This document shows positions 17,765-26,356 of a stretch of DNA of 64,000 nt, piece by piece (the first letter of the stretch is position 1; every line of letters starts with the position of its first letter). A program made the translations under genes and the position numbers. This DNA comes from Candidatus Ribeiella danica (lineage in GTDB: Bacteria; Chloroflexota; Chloroflexia; Chloroflexales; Roseiflexaceae), in contig JADKFS010000018.1 in assembly GCA_016717335.1 (NCBI GenBank), positions 186,001 to 250,000 of the forward strand. The letters run 5' to 3'. A model generated the notes under the pieces. The model was given only the letters and a program-made list of their open reading frames with translations. It was not told the DNA's origin and did not search any database.

Positions 17765-17885
17765 TTGGGATGGGGTGTGGGCGGCTCCGCCGCCTCAAAT
17801 GCCCTTTTCGTGGGCTGGAAGAGCTACGGCTCTTCCAGCCCACGAAAAGAAAGAATTTTCAGAAGGGGCTGCGCCCCTTCAAACC
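17765..17885. repeat. Intergenic hairpins (copy 4, without C/G arms)
   Basis: The 209-bp gap upstream of the methyltransferase has three stem-loops. A short one closes as GGCGGC-TCC-GCCGCC near 17780. A 20-bp perfect stem lies at 17805-17848 with loop TACG and outer A/T pairs. A smaller stem (gaagggg with ccccttc) lies at about 17871-17880. The 20-bp stem begins with four T and ends with four A, so on either strand it has a T-tract directly after the stem and could terminate transcription. The composite C/G arms of other copies are missing here. Confidence 0.8.
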
Positions 17886-17926
17886 TCCCGGCTGGAACGC
17901 TGGCCGTGCCCGAACTGAACCATGCC

Positions 17927-19279
17927 TCACGGCTGAATGTCGTATTCGGAACGCCGCCGCGCCGAGCCGGCCTGGCCGCCGGACGGCCAGATCAGCGGGC
18001 GAAGCTGCGTCAGCAATAGGATGGCGGCCACCACGCACTGGCTGACCAGGTAGGCCCAGCCGACGCCGGTGATGCCGTAGTCGCGCATCAGCGCGTAGCT
18101 GAGGCCGAGCACCAGCGTCGCCAGCAGGCCCTGCGCGAGCACGATCCGCCCGACCCGCCGCTGCACGCGCGCCAGGCCGAACGAGAGGGTGCAGACCATG
18201 TTCGGGATCGCCGCGAGCGCGAACAGCCGCAGCAGCGCCGCGCCCTCGGCCGCGTAGCTCTTGCCGAACAGCTGCAAGATCAGCGGCGCGCCGAGCGCCA
18301 GCACGGCCACCGCCGGGACCAGCAGCCGCGCCATGTGCACGAGCGACTCGCGCGCGTACGCGCGCAGCTTGGCCTGGTCGAGCGTCCCCTCGACGATCAG
18401 CGACTGGCTCATATTGATCGTCACCAGCTGCAGCGCGCTCGCGATCAGCCAGGGCATGAAAAAGTGCGCGCTCGCGTCGCTGCCCAGCAGCTCGATCACC
18501 ATCACCGGCAGCAGCCGGCTGTAGGCCATAAAGCACAGGTAGCCCAGGTAGTTCCCGGCCACGTAGGTCGCGATCTGCCGCGCGACGACCGGCGTGGCGA
18601 TCTGCTCGGTCGCCCGCTGGTGCCGCGGGATCAGCCGCCCGAAGATCAGCGCGTTCACCGGCAGCAGCGACACCACGATCGGGATCGTCCACGAGGCAAA
18701 GATCCCCAGCCGCGGAAACGCGCCGGCGAAGGCGACCAGCAAAACGATCTTCACGACCCCGAAGATCGTGTTCTCGATCGGCACCCAGGTGGCCTGGCGC
18801 AGGCCGGTCAGCACGCCATCCTGCAGCGTGAAGATGCACGACGTGACAGTCGCGACGACGAACCCGATCGCCAGCCAGGGGCTCGCGCTGAAGACGCCCA
18901 GCGCGGGCGACCAGAGCGCCAGCCCGACCAGGAAGATACCGCCCACCAGCGCCCCCGCCGCCGCGCCGATCGCGTAGGCATAGGCGACCAGTCGGCCGGT
19001 CGCGCGGCCCGCGCGCGGGAGGAAGCGGATGAACACGCCGTCCAGGTACAGCCCGGCCACGCCGGAGAGAAACATCAGCGCCGCGATCGCCGCCGAGTTC
19101 ACGCCCATCGCGTCGGTGCTGTAGTAGCGCGTCGCCAGCAGCCAGTAGACCATGCCCAGGGCCGAGGTCGTCACCGAGCTGAACATCAGCGCGTACGCGT
19201 TGCGGTAGAGCGGGATTCGCACGTGCGCCGCCAGCCGCGCTATCGAGAGAGAGCTGATTGTCCGTGTAGATTTTGACAT
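17927..19279 (-). CDS. Polysaccharide flippase (Wzx-like, MATE/MVF family)
   Basis: 450 residues, about 12-14 membrane spans and no signal peptide. Segments typical of the Polysacc_synt/Wzx group are visible: NAYALMFSSVTTSALGMVYW near the N-terminus, LYLDGVFIRFLPRAGR, then SPWLAIGFVVATVTSCIF and a late NPV/ANxxx-type region LRLFALAAIPNMVCTLSFGL. It should move the lipid-linked repeat unit across the membrane. Because the same locus encodes an ABC exporter, either two glycans are made or the cluster mixes Wzy-type and ABC-type assembly. It starts 12 bp after the DUF1616-like stop and has AGAAGAAG upstream. Symbol withheld because the substrate is unknown. Confidence 0.88.
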   Translation of the reverse strand: MSKSTRTISSLSIARLAAHVRIPLYRNAYALMFSSVTTSALGMVYWLLATRYYSTDAMGVNSAAIAALMFLSGVAGLYLDGVFIRFLPRAGRATGRLVAYAYAIGAAAGALVGGIFLVGLALWSPALGVFSASPWLAIGFVVATVTSCIFTLQDGVLTGLRQATWVPIENTIFGVVKIVLLVAFAGAFPRLGIFASWTIPIVVSLLPVNALIFGRLIPRHQRATEQIATPVVARQIATYVAGNYLGYLCFMAYSRLLPVMVIELLGSDASAHFFMPWLIASALQLVTINMSQSLIVEGTLDQAKLRAYARESLVHMARLLVPAVAVLALGAPLILQLFGKSYAAEGAALLRLFALAAIPNMVCTLSFGLARVQRRVGRIVLAQGLLATLVLGLSYALMRDYGITGVGWAYLVSQCVVAAILLLTQLRPLIWPSGGQAGSARRRSEYDIQP

Positions 19280-19291
19280 TACTTCTTCTAC

Positions 19292-20068
19292 TTACCCGCT
19301 CGCGCCGTCGAGCCACAGCACGCCGCGTCGGTAGGTCGTCTCGGGCGCGTCCAGCCGGTAGAGCAGCGCCTCGACTTTCTCAGATCCGCGACCGGCCGGC
19401 AGCGCGATCGTCTGCTGCCACTGCTCGCTCGGCCGCAGCGCGATCGACTGCCACTCGCGCACCAGCCGCCCGTCGACCTCGAGCCGCAGCCGGTAGCGCG
19501 TCAGCGCCGGCTCCTGGCTCATCACGCCAAGCTGCACGGCGGCCCGGTCGGCCTGGCCGGCGGGCAGCACCCACAGCTGCGTGAAGCCCACGCTCTGCTG
19601 GCGGATCGCCTCGGTCTGCGCCTCGCGCAGCGCGACGACCACGAGCAGGGCCGCCAGGACGAACATCAGCCCGTCGCGGAGCCTCAGCCACCCCGGTCGC
19701 CTGACCGGGCTGACGGCGGGCTGGCCGCGCCGGCGGGCAAACGCAACCGCGCTGGCGGCCAGCGTCAGGCCGCCCAGCAGCGCCGCCCAGGGCGTCGGGC
19801 CTAGGCCCCACGGCGTCAGGTTCAACACCAGGCCGCCGAACGCGGCCGCGGCAACGCTCAGCCCCAACGTCAGCAAGACACGCTCCGCAGCATGGGCGTC
19901 CGGCCGCGGGAGCAGCGCCTCGCGTAGCGCGTAGCCCGGCGCCACCAGCACCAGCACCAGCGCCGGGATCACGCGCAGCGCCACGTCGCTTGACCCGAAC
20001 GCGGTCAGGGCCACGGCTACGGCTGCCGCGGCGACCACCAGGGCCAGGTCGTAGGATCTACGGCGCAT
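19292..20068 (-). CDS. DUF1616-like membrane protein
   Basis: 258 residues. The N-terminal 155 residues hold about four membrane spans: LVVAAAAVAVALTAFG, then VIPALVLVLVAPGYALREAL, the PGYAL motif that is typical of the DUF1616 family, then LLTLGLSVAAAAFGGLVLNL and a span near FVLAALLVVVALREA. The rest is a predicted extracytoplasmic beta-rich domain (QLGVMSQEPALTRYRLRLEV). It overlaps the upstream membrane glycosyltransferase gene by 11 bp, so the two products may form a complex. DUF1616 proteins have no agreed function; they often stand next to polysaccharide or lipid-linked-sugar genes. Confidence 0.75.
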   Translation of the reverse strand: MRRRSYDLALVVAAAAVAVALTAFGSSDVALRVIPALVLVLVAPGYALREALLPRPDAHAAERVLLTLGLSVAAAAFGGLVLNLTPWGLGPTPWAALLGGLTLAASAVAFARRRGQPAVSPVRRPGWLRLRDGLMFVLAALLVVVALREAQTEAIRQQSVGFTQLWVLPAGQADRAAVQLGVMSQEPALTRYRLRLEVDGRLVREWQSIALRPSEQWQQTIALPAGRGSEKVEALLYRLDAPETTYRRGVLWLDGASG

Positions 20069-22031
20069 GGGCGAACGCTCCTACTTCGTACAGGATGATG
20101 TCGCCGCTGTCGAAGACGCGGTTGATGCCTTTCACGCGATCGAACTTCTCGAGCGCGTGCGTGATCGACGTCTGCGGGTAGAACGACCGGCCGAGGCTCG
20201 GGATGCCCATCAGGCGCCGATCGACGACGACGTATTGGATCTGGCCGCGCTGGAGCGTCGCCTTCTGCTCGGCGCCGATCTCGGGCGCAAATAGCACCCA
20301 GCCGATGTCCACGCCGCCGCTCAGGCTCGTCGATACCTGCTGCTCGCCGTACGAGCCCATCAGCAGCATATTCGTCCGATCCGCCCCGACCCGATTGCCG
20401 CGCCCAAGGTGCTGCAGCGTCCACTCGGCCGCGGTGATGCCCTCCGGCTCGATCGAGCGCGTATCCGCCTGGGGCAGGTACGGCCCCGGCAGCCGCCAGG
20501 CCGCCGGCCAGCCGGCGACGATGCCGCCGACGAACACGACTGAGGCGCACGCAACGAGCGCGCTCGCTCGCAGCAACTGCATCCGGCCGCGCAGCAAGAA
20601 CTGCGTCACGCCCAGCGCCAGCACCAGCCCGACCGCCACGAACAGCAGCTCCGACGAGCGGTTGGCCGACTCCCAGCCGCGCTTGGTCAGCCGGAACGCC
20701 AGGCTCATCGGGTAGAGCAGCACACCGGCCGCGATCGTGAGCGCGATCGCGCTGTTGCGATGCCGCCGCCAGATCTGCAGCAGGCCGAACGGCAGGCCGA
20801 GCATCACCAGGCCGACCGCGCCGAACCCGGTCAGGCGCTCCCACAGCGGGGCGATCTGGCCGACCGACGAGCGGAACAGCTGGCGGCCCGCCGTCGGGTC
20901 GCGCGCGGCCACGCGCAGGAACTCGTTCAGCGCGCCGGTGAGCGGCGTGCCCAGGTAATCGAGCGTGATCGGCGCCACGCCCAGCAGCCACGCCAGGTTC
21001 GCCACAACCGCCAGCAGCGCCATCCAGCCGGGGCCGACCCGGTCGGTCCGGCGCCGGCCGCGCAATGCGGCCATCGCCGTCCAGGCCAGCAGAAACGCCG
21101 TGAGCGCGTACGACGTGATGTGATGCGTGATCGCCACAACCCCGAGCGCGAGCACAGCCGTCGCCGTCCAGCCCATCCGCTCGATGTTCGGACGGTGCGC
21201 CCGCCGCGCCAGCGCGAACATGACCAGCGCGGCGAATGGGATGGCGAGCGACTCGTACTTGTACATCGAGACGAAGAACAGGAAGTTCGGGTTGGCCATG
21301 TACAGCGCTGTGCCGATGCCGGCCACGCGCGCCGACCCGCTGATCTCTTCGTAGAGCAGGTAGAGCGACAGCGCCAGCACCAGCCGCGCGACGCCGATCA
21401 GGATCAGGCCGGCGGAGAAGATCGGCAGCCCGCTCACGCTCACCAGCGCGGCCGTGACGATCTCCTGGCCCGGAAACAGCGCGCTCACCGGCAGCAGCGG
21501 GTTCTGCATGAACAGCCGCCCGCTGGCGATGATGTCGCCGACGGTGCGCAAGTGCAGGAACTCGTCGTGGTGCGTGAAGCCGAGCGGGCTGTGCAGGATC
21601 TTGACCGCGTACAGGCCCAGCCCCAGCACGAGCACCAGCCCGATGCTCTCGCGGCGGCTGATCTGCTCGCGCGCCAGCCGCAGCACGATCGGCGCGTAGA
21701 CCACCAGCAGCCCGCCCCAGAAGAGCGGCACGGCCCAGGCCACGCCCGCGCGCGCGGCGCTGTCGGCCAGCGACACGAGCAGCAGCCCGCACGCGCACAC
21801 CAGGCTCAGCGCCGGCAGCCAGCCCCAGTCGAGCGCGGTGGTGGCCGCGCTGGCCTCGGCCAGGTCCTCCCACGCCAGCTCCACGGTCTCGCGCCCGGTC
21901 GGCCACACCACGGCCGGTGCGGTATCGACCTGCGCCAGGTCCTCCTGGGTCAGCTCCACGGTCTCGCGCCCATTCGGCCGTGCAATGGTCGGAGCAGCGA
22001 CTTGTGCTAGATTGTTTCGTCTCACGCTCAC
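20058..22031 (-). CDS. Large membrane protein, GT-C-like glycosyltransferase or polymerase candidate
   Basis: 657 residues from GTG 22031. After a soluble N-terminus there are about twelve membrane spans between residues 70 and 520, then a C-terminal extracytoplasmic domain of about 140 residues. The segment FTHHDEFLHLRTVGDII shortly after the third or fourth span carries acidic residues in the first large loop, as in GT-C enzymes that use lipid-phosphate sugars. Residues 1-60 contain a 25-residue repeat (RETVELTQEDLAQV and RETVELAWEDLAEA), an unusual feature. It overlaps the DUF1616-like gene by 11 bp. It could be the chain polymerase or a lipid-linked-sugar transferase of the locus. Confidence 0.78.
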   Translation of the reverse strand: MSVRRNNLAQVAAPTIARPNGRETVELTQEDLAQVDTAPAVVWPTGRETVELAWEDLAEASAATTALDWGWLPALSLVCACGLLLVSLADSAARAGVAWAVPLFWGGLLVVYAPIVLRLAREQISRRESIGLVLVLGLGLYAVKILHSPLGFTHHDEFLHLRTVGDIIASGRLFMQNPLLPVSALFPGQEIVTAALVSVSGLPIFSAGLILIGVARLVLALSLYLLYEEISGSARVAGIGTALYMANPNFLFFVSMYKYESLAIPFAALVMFALARRAHRPNIERMGWTATAVLALGVVAITHHITSYALTAFLLAWTAMAALRGRRRTDRVGPGWMALLAVVANLAWLLGVAPITLDYLGTPLTGALNEFLRVAARDPTAGRQLFRSSVGQIAPLWERLTGFGAVGLVMLGLPFGLLQIWRRHRNSAIALTIAAGVLLYPMSLAFRLTKRGWESANRSSELLFVAVGLVLALGVTQFLLRGRMQLLRASALVACASVVFVGGIVAGWPAAWRLPGPYLPQADTRSIEPEGITAAEWTLQHLGRGNRVGADRTNMLLMGSYGEQQVSTSLSGGVDIGWVLFAPEIGAEQKATLQRGQIQYVVVDRRLMGIPSLGRSFYPQTSITHALEKFDRVKGINRVFDSGDIILYEVGAFAHAP

Positions 22032-22213
22032 GGCTTACTCTCGATCCCTTGTTCAGCGTGTATGATTCTTCCGGGGCGCTACGACCCCGCCCCCCCTACG
22101 GCACGGGACTCTGGATGCTTCTCGTCTTGGATCGTCATTCGCCAGGCTACCTCATCCCCCTTCCCCGCCAGGAGCTGTACTGACTACTGACTACCGACTA
22201 CTTTGTACTGGCG
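22032..22213. repeat. Gap with 7-base tandem repeat (tgactac)
   Basis: The 182-bp gap holds no gene. Near 22178-22201 a short array of tgactac-type heptamers (ctgactactgactaccgact) is present. Related GTAGTCA/GTAGTCG units occur at 59825 and 61500. The rest shows no strong feature. Confidence 0.7.
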
Positions 22214-23470
22214 CTAGGCGACACGCTTGGATGGCACGCCCCGGCCGGCCTCGCCCGCCAGCAGCTGCCGGTAGAGCTGCTCGATCCGCGGCACGACCGC
22301 GCCGGCGCGAAACTCGGCCGCGCGCCGCGCCGCCTGCTGCCCCATCCGCGCGCGCAGCTGCGGGTCGGCCAGCAGCCGCTCGATCGCCCGGCGCAGCGCG
22401 TCGGCGTCGCCCGGCGGCACCAGGAAGCCGGTCTCGCCATCCACGACCACGTCGGCCAGGCCGCCGATCCGCGAGGCGATCACCGGGCGACCGCTGGCCA
22501 TGCCCTCCAGCGCCGCGATGCCAAACGTCTCGTAGCCGACCGACGGCAGCAGGCCCGCCAGGCTGCGGCGCCATGCCGCCATCACCGCGCCGTGCGGCCA
22601 GCTGCCCAGCGCACGCACGTTCGGCGGAAAGTCGCGCGGCGCGTCCTGCGTGATCCGCCCGATCAGGACCAGCGGCGGCGCGCCGGCCATGCCGGCGTAG
22701 GCCCGCAGCAGCACGTCGATCCCTTTGAATGGCCGCAGATCGCCGACGAACAGCAGGAACTCCTCCTCCGGCAGCTGCGCCAGGTACTCGTCCCAGCCGC
22801 CGCCCGGCGCGTCGAGATCGTCGGAGAGAAAGTTCGGGATCACCTGGAACGGCAGCCGGCTGCCGACCAGCCCGTTGCCGGCCGCGGTGGCCTGGCTGAC
22901 GGTCACGAACATATCGACGGCCGCGCGCTCGAGCAGGCCCATACCCCAGTTCGCCAGCGTGGTCGGGATGCCCTTGGCCGCGCCGTAGTGCCGGCTCGCG
23001 CAGCCGAGGCACTTCGCGGGTCCCGGGCCGCTGCACGGCGCGTCGCGGTAGACCAGGCTCTTCTTCGCGCAGACCAGGCTGTAGTCGTGCAGGCTCATGA
23101 CCAGCCGCGCGCCGCTCCAGGGCTTGATCGGCAGGAACGAGTGCACCAGCCAGTTGTGCGCGTGCACCACCTGCGGCCGCTCCTCGGCGACCACCCGGCG
23201 CAGCGCCAGGGTCAGCTCGGGGTCGGGGAACGGCGGCGCGTGCCTGCGCTCGCTCTCGATGAACAGCTGCTTCGCGCGCTGCATGGTGCCGCGGACGCGG
23301 TGCAGCCGCACGCCCTGGTCGGTCTCGCGCGCGGGCTGCCCGGCGTGCCAGAGCGTGGCGACTGAGACGTCGTGCCCGCGCGCGGCGAGTGCCACGCTGA
23401 GGTCCTGGACGTGCCGCTCCTCGCCGCCGACCGTCGGCGGGTAGAATTGTGAGAGCATCAGGACGCGCAT
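22214..23470 (-). CDS. Glycosyltransferase, GT4 family
   Basis: 418 residues from ATG 23470 (MRVLMLSQFYPPTVGGEERH), which overlaps the previous gene by 13 bp. Longer open frame upstream lies inside that gene. The N-terminal glycine-rich start PPTVGGEERHVQDLS is the GT4 acceptor-binding loop. A four-cysteine stretch (SLVCAKKSLVYRDAPC and KCLGCASRH) is present as in some GT4 enzymes. The donor half has LLFVGDLRPFKGIDVLLRA, LLPSVGYETFGIAALEGMAS and GRPVIASRIGGLADVV, with the ExFGxxxxEAMA-type glutamate. It should transfer one sugar to the lipid-linked unit. Confidence 0.93.
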   Translation of the reverse strand: MRVLMLSQFYPPTVGGEERHVQDLSVALAARGHDVSVATLWHAGQPARETDQGVRLHRVRGTMQRAKQLFIESERRHAPPFPDPELTLALRRVVAEERPQVVHAHNWLVHSFLPIKPWSGARLVMSLHDYSLVCAKKSLVYRDAPCSGPGPAKCLGCASRHYGAAKGIPTTLANWGMGLLERAAVDMFVTVSQATAAGNGLVGSRLPFQVIPNFLSDDLDAPGGGWDEYLAQLPEEEFLLFVGDLRPFKGIDVLLRAYAGMAGAPPLVLIGRITQDAPRDFPPNVRALGSWPHGAVMAAWRRSLAGLLPSVGYETFGIAALEGMASGRPVIASRIGGLADVVVDGETGFLVPPGDADALRRAIERLLADPQLRARMGQQAARRAAEFRAGAVVPRIEQLYRQLLAGEAGRGVPSKRVA

Positions 23471-24642
23471 TGCAGTCTCCCCATCACCGTTGCATACAGC
23501 TCGAGCAGCCCCGCGGCGCACTCGTCCCAGGTCGGCAGCTCGACGCTCGGCGGCGCCAGCGGCTGCCGCAGCTGATCGAGCGCCGCCGCGGCCACCTGCG
23601 CGGGCGTGCTCTCCAGCGGGATCGCGCGCGCCAGCCCGCGCTCGGCCAGCTCGCTCAGCCCCGACGTGTCGGCGACGAGCGCCGGCCGGCCCAGCGCCAG
23701 CGCCTCCATCACCGCGATCGGGTGCGTCTCGAACTCGCTCAGCAGCACCACCAGCCGCGCCCGCGACAGCTCGCGCGCCATCGTCTCGCGCTCGGCCGCC
23801 GGCACCGCGCGGATCTCGACCCGCTGCTCCACGCCGAGCCGGCGCGCCAGGTCGCGCAGCGGCTGCTCGTACGGCCCCGACCCGGCGATCCACAGCCGCG
23901 CGTCGGGCCGCTGCGCCAGGATCAGCGGCAGGGCCGCCAGGATACGGTGGTGGCCCTTGTACCGCTCGAGCCGCCCAACCGATGCAAGCAGCGTGCCGTC
24001 GTCCTGCGCCGGCCCAGGCTGTGCCGCGCTCGCCATGTCGGACCCGTTCGGGATGCAGGCGAAGCGCTCGCGCGGCAGCCGCAGCCGGCGCCCGTACAGC
24101 TCGACCTCGAACCGGGCGACCGCGACCAGCCGCTCCGCGCGGGCCAGCAGCGGGCGCAGCAGCCGCAGCTGGGCGCCCCGCAGCGCGTTGCGCAGCCGCG
24201 AGGAGCTCCCGCCGCCGTGGAACGTCAGCACATATGGGATCTTCGCGCGCAGCGCCGCGAGCATCGCCAGCGGCCCCACCAGCGTGTGGTACGACTGGAC
24301 GTGGACGAGGTCCCAGCCGCCGTCGACGATCGTCCGGTAGATCCCCGGCGCGACGTAGTAGTCGCGCCGCGCCGGCCAGGCCGGCACGCGGATGATCCGC
24401 ACGCCCTCCGAGCGCTCGTCGGGCGGCAGCTGCCCGGCCGGGTCGGTCGTCAGCACCGTGACATCCACGCCCGCGCGCGCGAGCCGGCGCGCGACCTGGT
24501 GGACATGGTGCTCGACCCCGCCGACGTGCGGGACGTAGCGCGGCGTCACGAGCAGCAATCGGAGTGGGCCAGACTCGACGGGCCGCGCGCGGGTCGCCTT
24601 CGACCAGCGGCGCCGGTTGGGGGCCTCTCTCGCCGTCGTCAT
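23458..24642 (-). CDS. Glycosyltransferase, GT4 family
   Basis: 394 residues. The acceptor side begins LLLVTPRYVPHVGGVEHHVH, then DLVHVQSYHTLVGPLAMLAA and YVLTFHGGGSSSRLRNALRG. The donor side has LLASVGRLERYKGHHRILAA, LWIAGSGPYEQPLRDLARRL and LSEFETHPIAVMEALALG, the E-x7-E region of retaining GT4 enzymes. The start ATG overlaps the gmhA-like stop as ATGA, so this gene is coupled to the heptose genes upstream, which makes a heptose donor plausible but not shown. Confidence 0.93.
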   Translation of the reverse strand: MTTAREAPNRRRWSKATRARPVESGPLRLLLVTPRYVPHVGGVEHHVHQVARRLARAGVDVTVLTTDPAGQLPPDERSEGVRIIRVPAWPARRDYYVAPGIYRTIVDGGWDLVHVQSYHTLVGPLAMLAALRAKIPYVLTFHGGGSSSRLRNALRGAQLRLLRPLLARAERLVAVARFEVELYGRRLRLPRERFACIPNGSDMASAAQPGPAQDDGTLLASVGRLERYKGHHRILAALPLILAQRPDARLWIAGSGPYEQPLRDLARRLGVEQRVEIRAVPAAERETMARELSRARLVVLLSEFETHPIAVMEALALGRPALVADTSGLSELAERGLARAIPLESTPAQVAAAALDQLRQPLAPPSVELPTWDECAAGLLELYATVMGRLQCAS

Positions 24643-25271
24643 GCCTGCGCGACGGCCCTTTCCAGCAGGCCGGCGCCGCTGCCGATCACCTGCTTGAAGT
24701 AGTCTGTGATCAGGTGGTTGAGGATCATGTGCGCGTCTTCGACGTAGCCGTAGTTGTCGCTCGCGACCACAATCGCGTGGTCGAGCAGGCCGCGCACCAC
24801 GCCGCCGTCGAAGCCCAGCAGCCCGATCGAGCGCAGGTCCAGCTGGCTGGCGACCTTGGCCGCCGCCACGACGTTGGGCGAGTTGCCGCTGGCGGTGATC
24901 ACGACAAGCAGGTCGCCGGGGTTGGCCAGGTTGCGCAGCTGCTCGGCGAACACGTGCTCGTAGCTGGCGTCGTTGCCCCAGGCCGTCACAAGCGGCATGT
25001 TGTCGGTCAGCGCGATCGCCTTGAACCGGCGCGCGTTGGCCTCGCCGGCCCGGCCCAGCACCGACTTGGCCAGGTCGCAGGCCATGTGCGAGGCCGTGGC
25101 CGCGCTGCCGCCATTCCCGACGATAAAGACCTGGCGGCCCTGGTCGTAGGCTTCGTGAAAGTACGCGATCGCTTCGTGGATGTCGTCGACCGCCAGCCCG
25201 TCGAGCACGGCCTGCAGGCCGCTGCGGTACTCAAGGATACATGTGCGTGGGTCAATCGCTGGTTTATGCAT
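24639..25271 (-). CDS. gmhA: Phosphoheptose isomerase-like SIS-domain protein
   Basis: 210 residues from ATG 25271, which has GGAAGAG nine bases upstream; an ATG 18 bp earlier has none. The SIS fold is clear: VFIVGNGGSAATASHMACDL, AIALTDNMPLVTAWGNDASY, VVITASGNSPNVVAAAKVAS and the late HMILNHLITDYF helix. GmhA converts sedoheptulose 7-phosphate to D-glycero-D-manno-heptose 7-phosphate. The overlap with the hddA-like gene (8 bp) supports this role rather than a general sugar isomerase. The histidine in EDAHMILNH and the early glutamate/histidine positions fit the zinc-type GmhA pattern. Confidence 0.85.
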   Translation of the reverse strand: MHKPAIDPRTCILEYRSGLQAVLDGLAVDDIHEAIAYFHEAYDQGRQVFIVGNGGSAATASHMACDLAKSVLGRAGEANARRFKAIALTDNMPLVTAWGNDASYEHVFAEQLRNLANPGDLLVVITASGNSPNVVAAAKVASQLDLRSIGLLGFDGGVVRGLLDHAIVVASDNYGYVEDAHMILNHLITDYFKQVIGSGAGLLERAVAQA

Positions 25272-26259
25272 AGGATTTCTCTTCCACATAAATGATTTTG
25301 CTCCCCTGCGGCTCGAACCGAAACGGCATGGCGCGCAGCTCGGGCAGCGCCGCCAGGATCTCGCGGTGCCGCTCGGGGTGCGCGTACAGCAGCAGAAACC
25401 CGCCCCCGCCGGCGCCGAGCAGCTTCCCGCCGATCGCGCCGTGCCGGCGCGCGCGCTCGTACCACTCGTCGATCGCGCCGCTGCTGATCTTCGAGGCCAG
25501 GCTCTTCTTTAGCTGCCAGCCCTCGTGCAAGATCTCGCCGAACGAGTCGAGATCGTCGTGGCAGAGCGCCTTGCTCAGGTCCTGCGCCAGCTGCGTCATC
25601 GCGCGCAGCGCCATGCGCCGCTCCCGGTCGGCCGTGGTGTTGGCGCTCTGCTCCCTCAGCACATCGTCGGCCGAGCGCACCAGGCCGGTGTAGAGCATCA
25701 GCAGCCGGCTCTGCAGCCGCTGCTTGGTCTCCAGCCCGCAGATGACCGGGTCGACGAACACGCTGCCGTCGGGGTTGAACTGGATGTACTGCAGCCCGCC
25801 GTACGCCGCGATGTACTGGTCCTGCTTGCCGATCGGCTTGCCGCAGCGCGCCAGCTCGATCTCGCAGGCCTCCTCGGCCAGACGCTGCGCGCCGGCGCGC
25901 CGGCCGTTGTAGGCGTACAGCGCATTGAGCAGCCCGACGGTGTAGGTGCTCGACGAGCCCAGGCCTGTGCCCTGCGAGGGGATGTCCGAGATCGATGTGA
26001 TCTCGATCCCGCCGTCCAGCTCGACCACCTTCAGCGCCTCGCGGATCAGCTCGTGCCGCAGCTCCTCTACGCCGTCCACGATCTCGGTCACCGAGTAGCT
26101 CGCGCGAATCATGCGGTCGAACTTGCGGTTGACGTTGATGTAGATGTACTTGTCGATCGCGGTGCTGACCACCGCGCCCGGCTCGTGCTCGTAAAAGGCC
26201 GGCAGATCGCTGCCGCCGCCGGCGAAGCTGATCCGTAAGGGCGTTCGTGAGATAATCAT
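25264..26259 (-). CDS. hddA: D-glycero-alpha-D-manno-heptose 7-phosphate kinase-like GHMP kinase
   Basis: 331 residues from ATG 26259 (MIISRTPLRISFAGGGSDLP), with AGGTGG upstream. The GHMP motifs are all present: motif 1 PLRISFAGGGSDLPAFYEH, motif 2 GTGLGSSSTYTVGLLNAL, and motif 3 GGKLLGAGGGGFLLLYA. The opening RISFxGGGSDLPxFY is the mark of the HddA/fucokinase branch. HddA makes heptose 1,7-bisphosphate on the way to GDP-heptose, the donor used for S-layer and capsule glycans. The phosphatase (gmhB) and guanylyltransferase (hddC) were not found in the window. Confidence 0.88.
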   Translation of the reverse strand: MIISRTPLRISFAGGGSDLPAFYEHEPGAVVSTAIDKYIYINVNRKFDRMIRASYSVTEIVDGVEELRHELIREALKVVELDGGIEITSISDIPSQGTGLGSSSTYTVGLLNALYAYNGRRAGAQRLAEEACEIELARCGKPIGKQDQYIAAYGGLQYIQFNPDGSVFVDPVICGLETKQRLQSRLLMLYTGLVRSADDVLREQSANTTADRERRMALRAMTQLAQDLSKALCHDDLDSFGEILHEGWQLKKSLASKISSGAIDEWYERARRHGAIGGKLLGAGGGGFLLLYAHPERHREILAALPELRAMPFRFEPQGSKIIYVEEKSYA

Positions 26260-26356
26260 TCTTGCCACCTGCTGCCATCGATCGCGGCCGCGCCGCCGAT
26301 CGCCATTGCCACGCCGGCTCGCGCGAGCCAGCACCTTCGCTCCACGGTACGGCCGC

